The translations under genes and the position numbers were made by a program. A model generated the notes under the pieces. The model saw only the letters and a program-made list of their open reading frames with translations, was not told the origin of the DNA and ran no database searches. A stretch of 33,967 nucleotides of DNA from Sphingobacterium deserti (GTDB taxonomy: Bacteria > Bacteroidota > Bacteroidia > Sphingobacteriales > Sphingobacteriaceae): assembly GCF_000757725.1 (NCBI RefSeq), contig NZ_JJMU01000011.1:1-33967 (forward strand), written 5' to 3'. Positions 8,122 to 15,232 of the stretch are shown piece by piece (position 1 is the first letter of the stretch; the number at the start of each line of letters is the position of its first letter).

Positions 8122-8691
8122 GTGAGTAAGGAAAAAAGCGATATAAATTTTGATTTAGAGATCCTACATGGTATTGCAACGGGAAATAACTTGGCCATTC
8201 GGAAGTTGTACAAGTTGCATTTCCCCGCAATTGCGAAAATGATCCTCAATAATCAGGGAAGTAGAGAAGAAGCGCAAGATATCTTTCAAGAAACCGTAAT
8301 GGTTCTTTATGACAAAGTAAGTCAGGGAAACTTTACATTGAATAGTAAATTGCAGACCTTTCTTTATGCTATTTCCAAAAGATTATGGCTGAAACAACTT
8401 ACTCGTGGAGCTTCAAAATATCATCAAGACCAGATTGATAGTTTGGAAGACTCTCTAGCCGCTGAAGAGGCAATCGAAGAACATGTACTAACAGAAGCAA
8501 ATCTGAATCAAATGGAGGATGCCTTGCTGACTTTAGGCGAGCCCTGCAAAACTATTTTGCAAGACTTTTACATCAAGAACGCTTCGATGACAGATATTTG
8601 CGAGAAGTTTGGATATACGAATCCAGACAACGCGAAGAACCAAAAATACAAATGCCTTCAGCGCTTGAAAAAAATATTTTTTAAAAAGTAA
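8122..8691 (+). CDS. ECF-type RNA polymerase sigma factor
   Basis: This 189-residue protein looks like a sigma-70 family member of the ECF group. Region 2 covers about residues 25-95, with EEAQDIFQETVMVLYDKV as the core-binding/-10 part. Region 4 covers about 130-186, with LGEPCKTILQDFYIKNASMTDICEKFGY followed by a basic helix (KNQKYKCLQRLKKIF). A stop lies immediately before the GTG at 8122, so GTG is the first possible start; AGAAAGG at 8106-8112 is a plausible ribosome-binding site. The protease/anti-sigma-like gene begins 14 bases after its stop, so the two form an operon and probably a sigma/anti-sigma pair. Target promoters are unknown. It is not of the SusCD-type group, as no FecR-like partner is present. 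Confidence 0.85.
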   Translation: MSKEKSDINFDLEILHGIATGNNLAIRKLYKLHFPAIAKMILNNQGSREEAQDIFQETVMVLYDKVSQGNFTLNSKLQTFLYAISKRLWLKQLTRGASKYHQDQIDSLEDSLAAEEAIEEHVLTEANLNQMEDALLTLGEPCKTILQDFYIKNASMTDICEKFGYTNPDNAKNQKYKCLQRLKKIFFKK

Positions 8692-8705
8692 GGAATTAGA
8701 AGGTC

Positions 8706-9800
8706 ATGAGAGACTTAGGTACGCAAGAGTTTATAGAGTGGGCAGATAGTTACCTCCGGGATGAATTGTCAAGGGAAGAACGGTTGAGATTTGAGGAGTT
8801 TTGTTCGCAAAACCCGACTTATGCTGCGTTATTTTCAGAGCACGTTTCTTTTATATCAAGCTTAAAGCAAACGGACGCTAGAGCATCGTTCAAGCAGGCA
8901 CTTGCCGAAACGGCTCAAGAATATTATCAAGCGGAAACTGTCAAAAAACCGGCTAAGATCATACGTTTGTGGAATAGCTTGCAACTAAACGCTGCTGTGG
9001 CAGCGGCAATCGCTATTGTATCTGTATTTTCTACGCTATGGTTAACCGGGTATTATTCAAATTTGAAGAAGACTAGCACGGACTATAGTGCCTTGCGCCG
9101 AGATATGAATACTGTAAAGCGGAATGTAAACGCGCACAATGCGGAAATCAAGAATATTAAAAGTGATAAAGACAACACGGAAGATATGCATTTTGGCGCG
9201 ACAGGCTTCATGATCACGAGAGACGGATACGTAGTCACGAATTACCATGTCATAACGGGAGCAGATTCTGTGCATCTACAAAACCACAAAGGAGAGTCTT
9301 ATAAAGCAGAAATTATTTTTACAAATCCTGAAAAGGACTTAGCCATATTGCATATCAGCGATTCTACTTTCAAGTCCTTAAAAAATCTGCCTTACACGTT
9401 TAAAAAACAAGATTCTGATTTAGGTGAAGATATTTACACAATTGGTTTTCCTCGAGATGAAGCTGTATATGGCCAAGGTTATCTCAGTTCCGCAACGGGG
9501 TACGCAGGAGACACGCTGGCCTATCAAATCTCAATCCCCGTCAACCCTGGAAACAGCGGCGGTCCAGTATTAGACAAAGATGGAAACGTGATAGGAATTA
9601 TCAGCGGGAAACAAAAAGGTATCGATGGCGCCGCATTTGCGATTAAAACAAAGGCGTTATTAGAAACCTTAAATAGTATTCCGGTAGATTCATTAAAAGG
9701 AAATATTGTGTTAAGCAACCGCAACGGCTTGACCAACCTGAACCGTACGGATCAGATTAAACGTCTTCAAGACTATATCTACATCGTCAAAGTTTACTAG
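8706..9800 (+). CDS. Membrane protein joining an anti-sigma-like domain to a trypsin-like (S1C) protease
   Basis: A 364-residue protein in four parts. Residues 1-80 are cytoplasmic and resemble the N-terminus of anti-sigma factors (YLRDELSREERLRFEEFCSQ), without the zinc-binding His/Cys set. One membrane helix spans about 93-116. A charged, probably coiled-coil segment covers 118-157. A periplasmic HtrA-like protease domain fills about 163-325, with the triad His181 (TNYHVI), Asp211 (KDLAIL) and Ser284 (GNSGGP). No PDZ domain follows; the C-terminal 40 residues are not recognised. Seen: motifs and order. Known: DegS/HtrA proteases act in envelope stress. Inferred: it holds the adjacent sigma factor at the membrane and releases it after periplasmic proteolysis. 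A symmetrical terminator follows. Confidence 0.85.
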   Translation: MRDLGTQEFIEWADSYLRDELSREERLRFEEFCSQNPTYAALFSEHVSFISSLKQTDARASFKQALAETAQEYYQAETVKKPAKIIRLWNSLQLNAAVAAAIAIVSVFSTLWLTGYYSNLKKTSTDYSALRRDMNTVKRNVNAHNAEIKNIKSDKDNTEDMHFGATGFMITRDGYVVTNYHVITGADSVHLQNHKGESYKAEIIFTNPEKDLAILHISDSTFKSLKNLPYTFKKQDSDLGEDIYTIGFPRDEAVYGQGYLSSATGYAGDTLAYQISIPVNPGNSGGPVLDKDGNVIGIISGKQKGIDGAAFAIKTKALLETLNSIPVDSLKGNIVLSNRNGLTNLNRTDQIKRLQDYIYIVKVY

Positions 9801-9811
9801 GGAGATAAATC

Positions 9812-9850
9812 AAAAAGAAAGGGTGAATGTAACGTTCACCCTTTCTTTTT
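9812..9850. terminator. Bidirectional terminator
   Basis: AAAAAGAAAGGGTGAA (9812-9827) pairs with TTCACCCTTTCTTTTT (9835-9850) across a 7-base loop. A-tract and T-tract ends make it work in both directions, serving the protease gene and the peroxiredoxin gene, which converge here. Confidence 0.85.
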
Positions 9851-9870
9851 GACTTTAATTTGGAAATACC

Positions 9871-10509
9871 TTAGTCCTTATTTGGCTGCGGCGTAACGCG
9901 TAAATAGGGCTTAATCTCCGTATACCCCTTTGGAAATTTCGCGGGTATATCCTCCGTTTTGATTGCGGGAACAACAATTACGTCTTGCCCGTCTGTCCAA
10001 TCAGCTGGTGTAGCGACAGAATATTCATCTGTAAGCTGTAGTGAATCGATGACGCGCAAAACCTCATTAAAGTTTCTACCGGTAGATGCAGGGTAAGTCA
10101 AAGTCAGCTTTACTTTCTTATCAGGGCCAATCACAAAAACAGAACGAACGGTAGCCGTTGCAGATGCATTTGGGTGTATCATATCATAAAGCTCGGCTAC
10201 TTTCCGATCCTTGTCCGCAATGATTGGAAACTCAACCGTCGTGTTTTGGGTTTCGTTGATATCTTTTATCCATTCTAAATGATCCTCCACTGAATCGACA
10301 CTTAAAGCTAGCACTTTAACATTCCTCTTTTCGAATTCTGACTTCAACTGTGCCGTACGTCCCAACTCTGTGGTGCATACCGGCGTATAGTCAGACGGGT
10401 GCGAGTAAAGCACAGCCCAACTGCCATCAATGTATTCGTAAAAATCTATCGGGCCTACTGACGTATCAGCCTTGAAGTTTGGCGCTATATCTCCTAACTT
10501 TATACTCAT
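9871..10509 (-). CDS. Peroxiredoxin, 1-Cys Prx6 type
   Basis: A 212-residue cytoplasmic thiol peroxidase that reduces hydrogen peroxide and organic hydroperoxides. The peroxidatic site is HPSDYTPVCTTELG with Cys45; the conserved Arg is in TVRSVFVIGP. The long C-terminal extension (about 160-212, DWTDGQDVIVVPAIKTEDI and FPKGYTEIKPYLR) is characteristic of the Prx6 group and has no second conserved cysteine, hence 1-Cys. The start ATG has a good ribosome-binding site, AGAGGAGA (10516-10523). A consensus promoter with a 9-bp inverted repeat over its -7 element precedes it, suggesting peroxide-controlled expression. It converges on the sigma/protease operon and is divergent from the acyl-CoA dehydrogenase. 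Confidence 0.94.
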   Translation of the reverse strand: MSIKLGDIAPNFKADTSVGPIDFYEYIDGSWAVLYSHPSDYTPVCTTELGRTAQLKSEFEKRNVKVLALSVDSVEDHLEWIKDINETQNTTVEFPIIADKDRKVAELYDMIHPNASATATVRSVFVIGPDKKVKLTLTYPASTGRNFNEVLRVIDSLQLTDEYSVATPADWTDGQDVIVVPAIKTEDIPAKFPKGYTEIKPYLRVTPQPNKD

Positions 10510-10534
10510 ATTAAATCTCCTCTTCTGTTAAATT

Positions 10535-10572
10535 ATAATCTACAAATTTAGTAGATTATTTCACTTTTCAAA
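10535..10572 (-). promoter_or_regulatory. Peroxiredoxin promoter with overlapping palindromic operator
   Basis: On the minus strand TTTG (10569-10572), 18 bases, TAAATTTG (10543-10550) is a good Bacteroidota promoter. ATAATCTAC (10535-10543) and GTAGATTAT (10551-10559) form a perfect 9-bp inverted repeat with a 7-base centre that contains the -7 element. The spacing gives T-N11-A at its core, as in LysR-type sites including OxyR, and the AT-rich arms also recall Fur/PerR boxes. Binding here would compete with polymerase, fitting a repressor or an oxidation switch. Which regulator acts is inference. Confidence 0.65.
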
Positions 10573-10625
10573 ATGATCGCGACTAAACCTCTCTATAAAA
10601 CAAGGAAACATTACACTCAATTTAC

Positions 10626-10656
10626 TATGCTAGCATAATATTTTTTCTTATATTTG
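10626..10656 (+). promoter_or_regulatory. Promoter region of acyl-CoA dehydrogenase
   Basis: TATATTTG at 10649-10656 matches the -7 consensus, 20 bases before the start codon; a -33 match is not clear. A perfect 12-bp palindrome, TATGCTAGCATA (10626-10637), lies in the -33 position and may be a regulator site. Confidence 0.45.
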
Positions 10657-10676
10657 ATTTAACTAAATAAACTGTT

Positions 10677-11813
10677 ATGCATTTTGAACTCAGCGAAGAG
10701 CATCAACTCATCCGCCAAACGGCGAAAGAATTTGCTAAATCTCTATTAGAAGGCGTTATAGATCGTGACGAACAAGCGAAATTCCCGTATGATCATGTTA
10801 AACAAATGGGCGAACTTGGCTTCATGGGTATGATGGTTGACGAGAAATATTTAGGGGCCGGCATGGATACGTTGGCCTACGTGATTGCCCTAGAAGAAAT
10901 ATCAAAGATTGATGCGTCTGCCGGCGTCATCATGTCTGCGCATAATTCACTGGTCTTGTACGGCTTGCAAGCTTTTGGTACGGATGCCCAAAAAGAGAAA
11001 TACCTAAAGCCATTAGCCTCTGGGGAGAAGCTGGGTGCTTTCGCGCTCTCCGAGCCGGAAGCCGGATCGGATGCTACTTCTCAGCACACTACCGCTATTG
11101 ATCATGGCGATCACTATCTGCTGAACGGCACCAAAAATTGGATAACGAATGGAGGCAATGCCGATATTTACATCGTTATTGCACAAACCGACGCAGAAAA
11201 AGGCCACCGTGGGATCAACGCATTGATTGTGGAGAAGGGTGTTGATGGCTTCAGCATAGGTCCAAAAGAAAATAAATTGGGGATCCGAAGCTCGGATACA
11301 CATTCTTTGCTATTTACAGACGTGCGGGTGCCTAAAGAAAATCGGATCGGTGATGAAGGATTTGGGTTCAAGTTTGCGATGAAGACGTTAGATGGTGGAA
11401 GAATAGGTATTGCTGCTCAGGCATTGGGAATCGCTGCCGGTGCATATGATTTGTCACGTGCCTATTCGAAGGAACGGAAAACGTTTGGAAAGGCTATCTG
11501 CGAACACCAGGCCATACAATTCAAACTGGCCGATATGGAAGTGGAAATTGAGGCCGCGCGCCTACTTACCTACAAAGCGGCCTGGCTAAAAGATCATGGC
11601 AAACCCTATGCAAAGGAGGCTGCGATGGCAAAGCTTTACGCATCTGAGGTTGCCATGAAGACCAGCATAGAGGCGGTTCAAATACACGGCGGATATGGCT
11701 ACGTGAAAGAGTATCACGTTGAACGTTTAATGCGGGATGCTAAGATAACGCAGATATACGAAGGCACATCGGAAATACAGCGCTTGGTGATCGCTCGCGA
11801 TATACTAAGATAG
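10677..11813 (+). CDS. Acyl-CoA dehydrogenase (short-chain/butyryl type)
   Basis: A 378-residue flavoprotein of the usual length that oxidises acyl-CoA to trans-2-enoyl-CoA and passes electrons to ETF. The N-terminal helical domain begins [18 protein letters not shown]. The FAD/substrate signature [13 protein letters not shown] and WITNGG lies in the middle beta domain (about 120-155). The C-terminal part has [29 protein letters not shown], and [11 protein letters not shown] with the catalytic Glu at about 362, the position found in short- and medium-chain enzymes. Sequence resembles the butyryl-CoA dehydrogenase group, but chain-length preference is not certain. No other beta-oxidation gene is adjacent. 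It is divergent from the peroxiredoxin gene. Confidence 0.93.
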   Translation: MHFELSEEHQLIRQTAKEFAKSLLEGVIDRDEQAKFPYDHVKQMGELGFMGMMVDEKYLGAGMDTLAYVIALEEISKIDASAGVIMSAHNSLVLYGLQAFGTDAQKEKYLKPLASGEKLGAFALSEPEAGSDATSQHTTAIDHGDHYLLNGTKNWITNGGNADIYIVIAQTDAEKGHRGINALIVEKGVDGFSIGPKENKLGIRSSDTHSLLFTDVRVPKENRIGDEGFGFKFAMKTLDGGRIGIAAQALGIAAGAYDLSRAYSKERKTFGKAICEHQAIQFKLADMEVEIEAARLLTYKAAWLKDHGKPYAKEAAMAKLYASEVAMKTSIEAVQIHGGYGYVKEYHVERLMRDAKITQIYEGTSEIQRLVIARDILR

Positions 11814-11835
11814 GGATGCCTCTTTGGTATTCCCA

Positions 11836-12240
11836 TTAGCTAGTACGGAGCAACTTATCGATAGTCGCTAAGTTGCCATAATCTTCGAAGGAGAAACTTC
11901 CTATCTTCGTTGAAACGTAATTCAATAAAAATTTCGACCGTTTCAGCAAGGTCTGCTGTTCTTCTGTGTCTTTTGTAACCAGGGCATCTTGCAATAAAAG
12001 CAAAGCTAATGGACGTATTTGCTCGACATCTAATTCCTGATCGACGTAGATCTGCAGCTGTTCTTCAGAAGCAGTCAACATCCATCCCCGCTCCTTGCTA
12101 AAAAATTCACGGTAACCATTTTCTACTAGCAAGGGATCGGGCTCTTCAAAAGCTTCATATTTATCGACTAATAGTCTTAAAAATTTCCCCATCTCGTTGA
12201 TCCAATTAAGGATGGTATCTTTCTCATATCGTATTCCCAT
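11836..12240 (-). CDS. Hypothetical protein, third gene of the proBA operon
   Basis: I do not recognise this 134-residue protein. It is acidic, predicted mostly helical, has no signal peptide or membrane segment, and has no obvious catalytic motif; a leucine-rich helix (IRPLALLLLQDALVTK) lies in the middle. It begins three bases after the proA stop and is thus almost surely translated from the proBA mRNA. A role related to proline synthesis, such as regulation or stability of ProB/ProA, is only suggested by position. The region has the same base composition as its neighbours. A weak bulged hairpin near 11813-11834 separates it from the converging acyl-CoA dehydrogenase gene. Confidence 0.75.
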   Translation of the reverse strand: MGIRYEKDTILNWINEMGKFLRLLVDKYEAFEEPDPLLVENGYREFFSKERGWMLTASEEQLQIYVDQELDVEQIRPLALLLLQDALVTKDTEEQQTLLKRSKFLLNYVSTKIGSFSFEDYGNLATIDKLLRTS

Positions 12241-12243
12241 ATA

Positions 12244-13494
12244 CTATCTTATTTGTCCATTGCCGGTCACATACCATTTTTCAGTAACCAACTTTTCTAA
12301 AGCGAAGGGGCCGCGCGCATGTAGCTTTTGCGTAGATATACCGATTTCAGCTCCTAGACCAAATTCTCCACCATCTGTAAACCGAGTCGATGCGTTCGCA
12401 TACACCGCAGCAGCATCTACAGCCTCCATAAAAATAGCAATCTTTTCTGCATCTTCCGAAATTATGCACTCAGAATGCTTCGAAGAGTAGTTAGCTATAT
12501 GTATCAGGGCATCATCCAGCGTGTCGACAAGTTTTATCGAACATTGTAACGACAAAAATTCGCGTCCAAAATCTTCTGGCGATGCTTTTTCCAGATAAGG
12601 ATACTGCAACATCGTCAAGATTTCATAGGAGGAATCATCTGCATAGATGCGCACCTGCTGTTCGTGGAACAACTCGATTAAGATTGGTAAAAAAGATTCG
12701 GCTATTGCTTGATCGACGAGTACGGTATCTAATGCGTTGCATACTGAAGGCCTTGAAATTTTGGCATTAGCTACAATCTTAGCCGCCTTAGGCAGGTCGG
12801 CATGCTTATCCACGTAGGTATGGCAAACTCCTGCCCCCGTTTCTATAACTGGAACTTTCGCATTCTCGCGTACAAAATCTATTAATGATTGTGAACCACG
12901 GGGTATAATGATGTCAACAAATTTTGTAGCTGTAAGGAGCTCGGTTACGTGCTTTCGCTCTGTGGGCAGCAATTGGAGCATGTCAGGGTTGACGGCATGT
13001 TTGCTATAAACGGATCGAAGAAGCTCAACCAACACGTTATTTGTAAACCAAGCATCGGATCCGCCACGCAATAAACATACATTTCCGGAGCGCAAACACA
13101 GCGCCGCTACATCAACGGTAACATTTGGCCTCGATTCGTAGATCACGCCTACTACACCCAAAGGCACCGTTTTCTTTTCCACCAATAATCCATTATCAAG
13201 TAGTTTACTTGACAACAATTTATTTGCCGGATCATCCAAATCTGCTATAGCCTGAACACTATCTGCTAAGGCGATAATTCGCTGTTCTGTAAGAAGCAGC
13301 CGATCATAACGGGAATCCGCAGCATCCATTCGTTCCAAATCTTTCTTATTTTCATGGAGTATGTTTTCTACATTACCTTTCAACTCGGCAGCAATCTTGT
13401 ACAAGAGATCACGCTTCAGTTCATTTGATAATAATTTTGCCCCTACGGTGGCCGCTTTTGCCACTTTTAATTCCTCTTCTATATTTTCTTTCAT
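12244..13494 (-). CDS. proA: Glutamate-5-semialdehyde dehydrogenase (gamma-glutamyl phosphate reductase)
   Basis: ProA reduces gamma-glutamyl phosphate with NADPH to glutamate semialdehyde, the second step of proline synthesis. The 416 residues match the family length. The aldehyde-dehydrogenase fold is shown by PLGVVGVIYESRPNVTVD (111-128), LCLRSGNVCLLRGGSDA, the IIIPRGSQSLIDFV stretch (195-208), IETGAGVCHTYVD, and the catalytic Cys252 in RPSVCNALDT. The C-terminus has RFTDGGEFGLGAEIGISTQK, also conserved. It follows proB by 22 bases and precedes the hypothetical gene by three, forming one operon. Confidence 0.96.
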   Translation of the reverse strand: MKENIEEELKVAKAATVGAKLLSNELKRDLLYKIAAELKGNVENILHENKKDLERMDAADSRYDRLLLTEQRIIALADSVQAIADLDDPANKLLSSKLLDNGLLVEKKTVPLGVVGVIYESRPNVTVDVAALCLRSGNVCLLRGGSDAWFTNNVLVELLRSVYSKHAVNPDMLQLLPTERKHVTELLTATKFVDIIIPRGSQSLIDFVRENAKVPVIETGAGVCHTYVDKHADLPKAAKIVANAKISRPSVCNALDTVLVDQAIAESFLPILIELFHEQQVRIYADDSSYEILTMLQYPYLEKASPEDFGREFLSLQCSIKLVDTLDDALIHIANYSSKHSECIISEDAEKIAIFMEAVDAAAVYANASTRFTDGGEFGLGAEIGISTQKLHARGPFALEKLVTEKWYVTGNGQIR

Positions 13495-13516
13495 TACGCC
13501 TTTACAGTATTATAGA

Positions 13517-14551
13517 TCAAAGCAACACAATATCATCGGCATGTGCCACCGCTACGTTTTTCTTCTTATGAATAGATGGCAAATCAACAATTGCTATTTT
13601 TGCCTTGGCCACGGCAAAGACAACACCCTCCATGTCTGAGATTTGGAATACCTCCCCCACTTCTAAATTTTGGTTGACGGCTGTAATGCCTACAGCAAGT
13701 AAACTTTTGCGATCCTGAATAGCTTTAGCCGCACCCGCGTCTACGGTGATAAGCCCTTTAATTAAGCTACCACTTGCCAACCATTTATTACGGGAGGATA
13801 CCTTCTTTAATTGTGGTCTACAAACAGTGCCTGTCTCCCCTCGGACAGCTTTCAAAATAGCATCTTCCGCTTGCATACTAAAGATCACGGCTTGAATTCC
13901 CATTTGATTAGCTAAACGTGCAAAGTTAAGTTTAGATGTCATGCCCCCCAATCCAACGGAAGATTTTTCCTTTTTAGCCAGTAATAGCGCATCCTTATCG
14001 ATGACCTTTATTTCTGGAACTACATTGCCTGTCGCATCAAGTACGCCGGGAACCGATGTACTAAAAAGTATCTGTTCGGCTCCAAAACCCACCGCAATCA
14101 ATGTTGCCAACTCGTCGTTATCAGAAAATTTGAGTTCCTTGTTACTTACAACATCGTTCTCATTGGCAATCGGTATTACATTGTTTTTCCACAACTCGTG
14201 ATACGTATCTTTAAGCTGCAGAAACTGCGCGCGGTTGGCAAAATGCTGACGCTCACATAAGCTTTGAGCTAATGCGATTTTAAACGGTTTGAAATAGGTG
14301 CTATAGGTACGAACCAACAAAGGGTTTCCTATAGCTGCAGCTGCCTTGCGCTCGGATAAGCTACCTTCGTAATTGACCAAAAACTTTTTGCCTGCTGCTA
14401 CTGCTCCCGAAGATACCAAAACGATGTTGTATTTCGCTTGCAGCTGTGCCGTTTGCCTAGCTATTTCTAGCACAATACGCTCGTCAATTTCACCCTCTTT
14501 TGTGGTAATAGATGCAGACCCAAATTTAATTACCAATACTGGCTTTTTCAT
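13517..14551 (-). CDS. proB: Glutamate 5-kinase
   Basis: ProB phosphorylates glutamate to gamma-glutamyl phosphate, the committed and normally proline-inhibited step. The amino-acid kinase domain (about 1-250) has VIKFGSASITT, VSSGAVAAGKK, IPIANENDVVS, FSDNDELATLIA and GLGGMTSKLNFA. A C-terminal PUA domain follows (about 260-344: ASGSLIKGLITVDAGAAKAI through HADDIVLL). At 344 residues it is a little shorter than the 367-residue E. coli enzyme but has both domains. It is the first gene of proB-proA-hypothetical. A -7-like TACATTTG (minus strand, 14591-14598) lies 40 bases upstream, with no clear -33 partner. Confidence 0.95.
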   Translation of the reverse strand: MKKPVLVIKFGSASITTKEGEIDERIVLEIARQTAQLQAKYNIVLVSSGAVAAGKKFLVNYEGSLSERKAAAAIGNPLLVRTYSTYFKPFKIALAQSLCERQHFANRAQFLQLKDTYHELWKNNVIPIANENDVVSNKELKFSDNDELATLIAVGFGAEQILFSTSVPGVLDATGNVVPEIKVIDKDALLLAKKEKSSVGLGGMTSKLNFARLANQMGIQAVIFSMQAEDAILKAVRGETGTVCRPQLKKVSSRNKWLASGSLIKGLITVDAGAAKAIQDRKSLLAVGITAVNQNLEVGEVFQISDMEGVVFAVAKAKIAIVDLPSIHKKKNVAVAHADDIVLL

Positions 14552-14590
14552 TTATTAACAATTTGACAATCATTCACAGGTTTATTTAAA

Positions 14591-14598
14591 CAAATGTA
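14591..14598 (-). promoter_or_regulatory. -7-like element before proB
   Basis: The minus strand reads TACATTTG, a full TAnnTTTG match, 40 bases upstream of the proB start. No TTTG is seen at the expected spacing. Confidence 0.35.
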
Positions 14599-14787
14599 AA
14601 TGTAACAAGCTTTTCCTTAAAAACTCAATCATCCACTCAACTTTAAAAAAGTTTTTGGTACGGTTTATGGTTTATTTGTAGCGTAAACTAAAAAACAAAT
14701 TATGAGAAGTCTGGAATTTGCCAAACACGGACGGCAAAGATTCGTTTAGACATCCCATAAAACCATTGTGATGAAAACAATATACCT

Positions 14788-15210
14788 ATGAAATATTTTA
14801 CGCTACTATTGATAACTATACCGTTCTTAGCATGCCATGGACCTCGTGAGGAAGGCAAGGACAATAAATCTGATATACCTCAAATTGGTGGAAACCAGGA
14901 TGCGAATGGTTGTTTAACTTCCGCTGGATATACATGGTCCAAGGTGAAGGAAGATTGCATCAGACCTTGGGAAGAAGCAATTACGCTAAACGTGACAGAT
15001 ACCTCCACAAATTTTGAGACAGCTGCATTTGTACTGATTGATTCGACAAAGCATAAAGCGGAGGTTTTCCTGAAAGAGGCAGATGAAAGTATCTTGTTGG
15101 ACAGTGTATCGCCATTACTTTATGCCAACAAGCAATATCAATTGAAACAAGATAACCATTGTTGGTCTTTGATTCATCAAGATGAAATGCTATATGAGGA
15201 AGTAAAGTAG
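14788..15210 (+). CDS. Small predicted lipoprotein
   Basis: A 140-residue exported protein with a short lipoprotein signal: MKYFTLLLITIPFLAC, with the lipobox cysteine at residue 16. The mature part starts with a charged linker and then DANGCLTSAGYTWSKVKEDCIRPWE, a cysteine-containing pattern I recall from many uncharacterised Bacteroidota lipoproteins. The remainder is beta-rich. Function is unknown. It converges on uvrB, and its stop codon lies in a terminator stem shared with uvrB. A six-codon open frame (14771-14791) ends in an ATGA overlap with its start, possibly by chance. Confidence 0.8.
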   Translation: MKYFTLLLITIPFLACHGPREEGKDNKSDIPQIGGNQDANGCLTSAGYTWSKVKEDCIRPWEEAITLNVTDTSTNFETAAFVLIDSTKHKAEVFLKEADESILLDSVSPLLYANKQYQLKQDNHCWSLIHQDEMLYEEVK

Positions 15211-15232
15211 GTCGTTCCTACTTTACTTTTTC
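15200..15232. terminator. Bidirectional terminator containing both stop codons
   Basis: AAGTAAAGTAGG (15200-15211) pairs with CCTACTTTACTT (15217-15228) over a 5-base loop, followed by T-residues. The lipoprotein TAG (15208-15210) is in the left arm and the uvrB stop (15223-15225, minus strand) in the right arm. Confidence 0.75.

Noticed and set aside
14702..14749. 15-codon open frame before the lipoprotein, as a possible leader peptide
   Set aside because: No run of regulatory codons and no alternative hairpins typical of attenuation.
14771..14791. Six-codon open frame ending in an ATGA overlap with the lipoprotein start
   Set aside because: Too short to support; such overlaps arise by chance. 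Mentioned only with the gene.
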